A stretch of 5,973 nucleotides of DNA from Planctomycetota bacterium (GTDB taxonomy: Bacteria; Planctomycetota; Planctomycetia; Pirellulales; Pirellulaceae). The stretch covers positions 1-5,973 of the forward strand of contig JAEZAS010000374.1 in NCBI GenBank assembly GCA_023430365.1, written 5' to 3'. Shown here piece after piece: positions 5,163 to 5,973 of the stretch. Position numbers and translations under genes: made by a program. Under the pieces are notes generated by a model, which saw only the letters and a program-made list of their open reading frames with translations, was not told the origin of the DNA and made no database searches. Numbering within the stretch: the stretch's first letter is position 1; each line of letters starts with the position of its first letter.

Positions 5163-5973
5163 ATGAACACCATGGATGCCAGCGACGCCCGGCCTCACAT
5201 CTTGATGTGCCCGCCCGACTACTACGGGATCGAGTACGAGATCAACGCCTGGATGAGCCGCGATCGGCAGGCTGATCCTCGCATTGCCGCGGAGCAGTGG
5301 ACCGCCTTGTATCAGACGCTGGTCCATCTGGGAGTGAAAGTGTCGCTTGTTGAACCGGTCGAGGGGCTTCCCGACCTGGTGTTCACCGCCAATGCGGCGA
5401 TGATCCATCGCCAGCAGGCCGTGCTTTCGCACTTCCGCCACCCGCAGCGTCAGGGTGAAGAGCCCTACTACGCGACCTGGTTCGAGAAGCACGGTTTTAC
5501 GGTGCAGCGACTTCCCGAAGATCGTTTCTTCGAAGGCGCGGGGGACGCTCTCTTTGTCGGGGACACACTTGTCGCCGGCTACCTGACGCGCAGCGATGCC
5601 CGCAGCCAACAGATCGTCGGCGAGATGGTCGATTGTCGCGTGATCCCACTCGAACTGGTCGATGGGCACTACTACCACCTCGACACGTGCTTCTGCCCGC
5701 TCAGCCCCACGGAGGCCATCTACTATCCCGGCGCCTTCGACGAGTACGGCCGACATGCCTTGAAAGAAATCGTGCCCGAACTGATTCCGGTGGAGGAGGA
5801 AGAGGCACGGTCGTTCGCCTGCAATGCCGTGGTCGTTGGCCGGACGGTCATCACGAACGTCGGCTGTCCCGAACTGCATTCCGATCTGAAGGTGCGCGGC
5901 TTCACGCCAATCGAAACGCCCCTCGGAGAATTTGTGAAAGCCGGCGGCAGCGCCAAATGCCTGACGCTCCGGC
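5163..5973 (+). CDS. DDAH / arginine dihydrolase-like guanidino-modifying enzyme, 3'-truncated
   Basis: Member of the amidinotransferase/DDAH/arginine deiminase superfamily (COG1834-like), which attacks the guanidino carbon of arginine-type substrates through a cysteine thiolate. 270 residues are visible and there is no stop before the window ends. Landmarks: MCPPDYYGIEYEINAWM (15-31), PDLVFTANAAM (70-80), FEGAGD (123-128, substrate-binding acidic residues), YHLDTCFCPL (171-180, catalytic H172) and the final AGGSAKCLTL (260-269) with nucleophile C266. The catalytic set E124/D128, H172 and C266 is intact. The N-terminal motif resembles the arginine dihydrolase domain of cyanobacterial ArgZ/AgrE more than mammalian DDAH, so ornithine or citrulline formation from arginine, or dimethylarginine hydrolysis, are all possible. 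Whether another domain follows is outside the window. The start is ATG 5163; ATG 5172, three codons later, is an alternative. An in-frame TGA at 5106 limits the 5' end. Cytoplasmic, with no signal peptide. Confidence 0.85.
   Translation, partial: MNTMDASDARPHILMCPPDYYGIEYEINAWMSRDRQADPRIAAEQWTALYQTLVHLGVKVSLVEPVEGLPDLVFTANAAMIHRQQAVLSHFRHPQRQGEEPYYATWFEKHGFTVQRLPEDRFFEGAGDALFVGDTLVAGYLTRSDARSQQIVGEMVDCRVIPLELVDGHYYHLDTCFCPLSPTEAIYYPGAFDEYGRHALKEIVPELIPVEEEEARSFACNAVVVGRTVITNVGCPELHSDLKVRGFTPIETPLGEFVKAGGSAKCLTLR

Noticed and set aside
4869..5879. Open frame of 336 codons on the minus strand
   Set aside because: It lies antisense to the DDAH-like gene, whose catalytic motifs are all in the plus frame. 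Its translation shows no family motif. Long antisense frames are common in GC-rich DNA.

Overview
The window looks like chromosomal DNA of a planctomycete, probably of the Pirellulales type. The reasons are the GC-rich coding sequence, two OprP/OprO-like porins with an N-terminal coiled-coil segment, and two small exported cysteine-rich proteins of a kind I associate with that phylum. The assignment rests on remembered family resemblance, not on a search. I see no tRNA, rRNA, CRISPR array, insertion sequence or phage gene.

Layout. 1-1437 (+) is the 3' part of a porin gene whose start lies before the window. 1502-2038 (+) is a secreted 178-residue cysteine-rich protein, 64 bp downstream of the porin. 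Facing it across an 18-bp gap, 2057-2419 (-) encodes a second secreted cysteine-rich protein (120 aa). Seventy-two bp upstream of that on the same strand is a second complete porin, 2492-4033 (-). The first 4 kb is therefore two convergent cassettes, each porin followed by a cysteine-rich exported protein. The two porins are homologous, and the two small proteins share a cysteine framework. 4252-4866 (-) is a stand-alone HD-domain protein. A 296-bp divergent intergenic region with several inverted repeats follows. 5163-5973 (+) is a guanidino-group-modifying enzyme (DDAH / arginine dihydrolase-like) that runs off the window just after its catalytic cysteine.

How they may work together. The porins should form outer-membrane beta-barrels, and the small proteins should be exported to the periplasm or cell surface. 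Planctomycete cell envelopes are reported to be protein-rich and cystine-rich, so the small proteins could be disulfide-linked envelope components or metal-binding partners of the porins; this is inference. The second porin itself carries seven cysteines, and one cysteine is at the same aligned site in both porins. The HD protein and the DDAH-like enzyme are divergently arranged and have no visible functional link to the porin cassettes.
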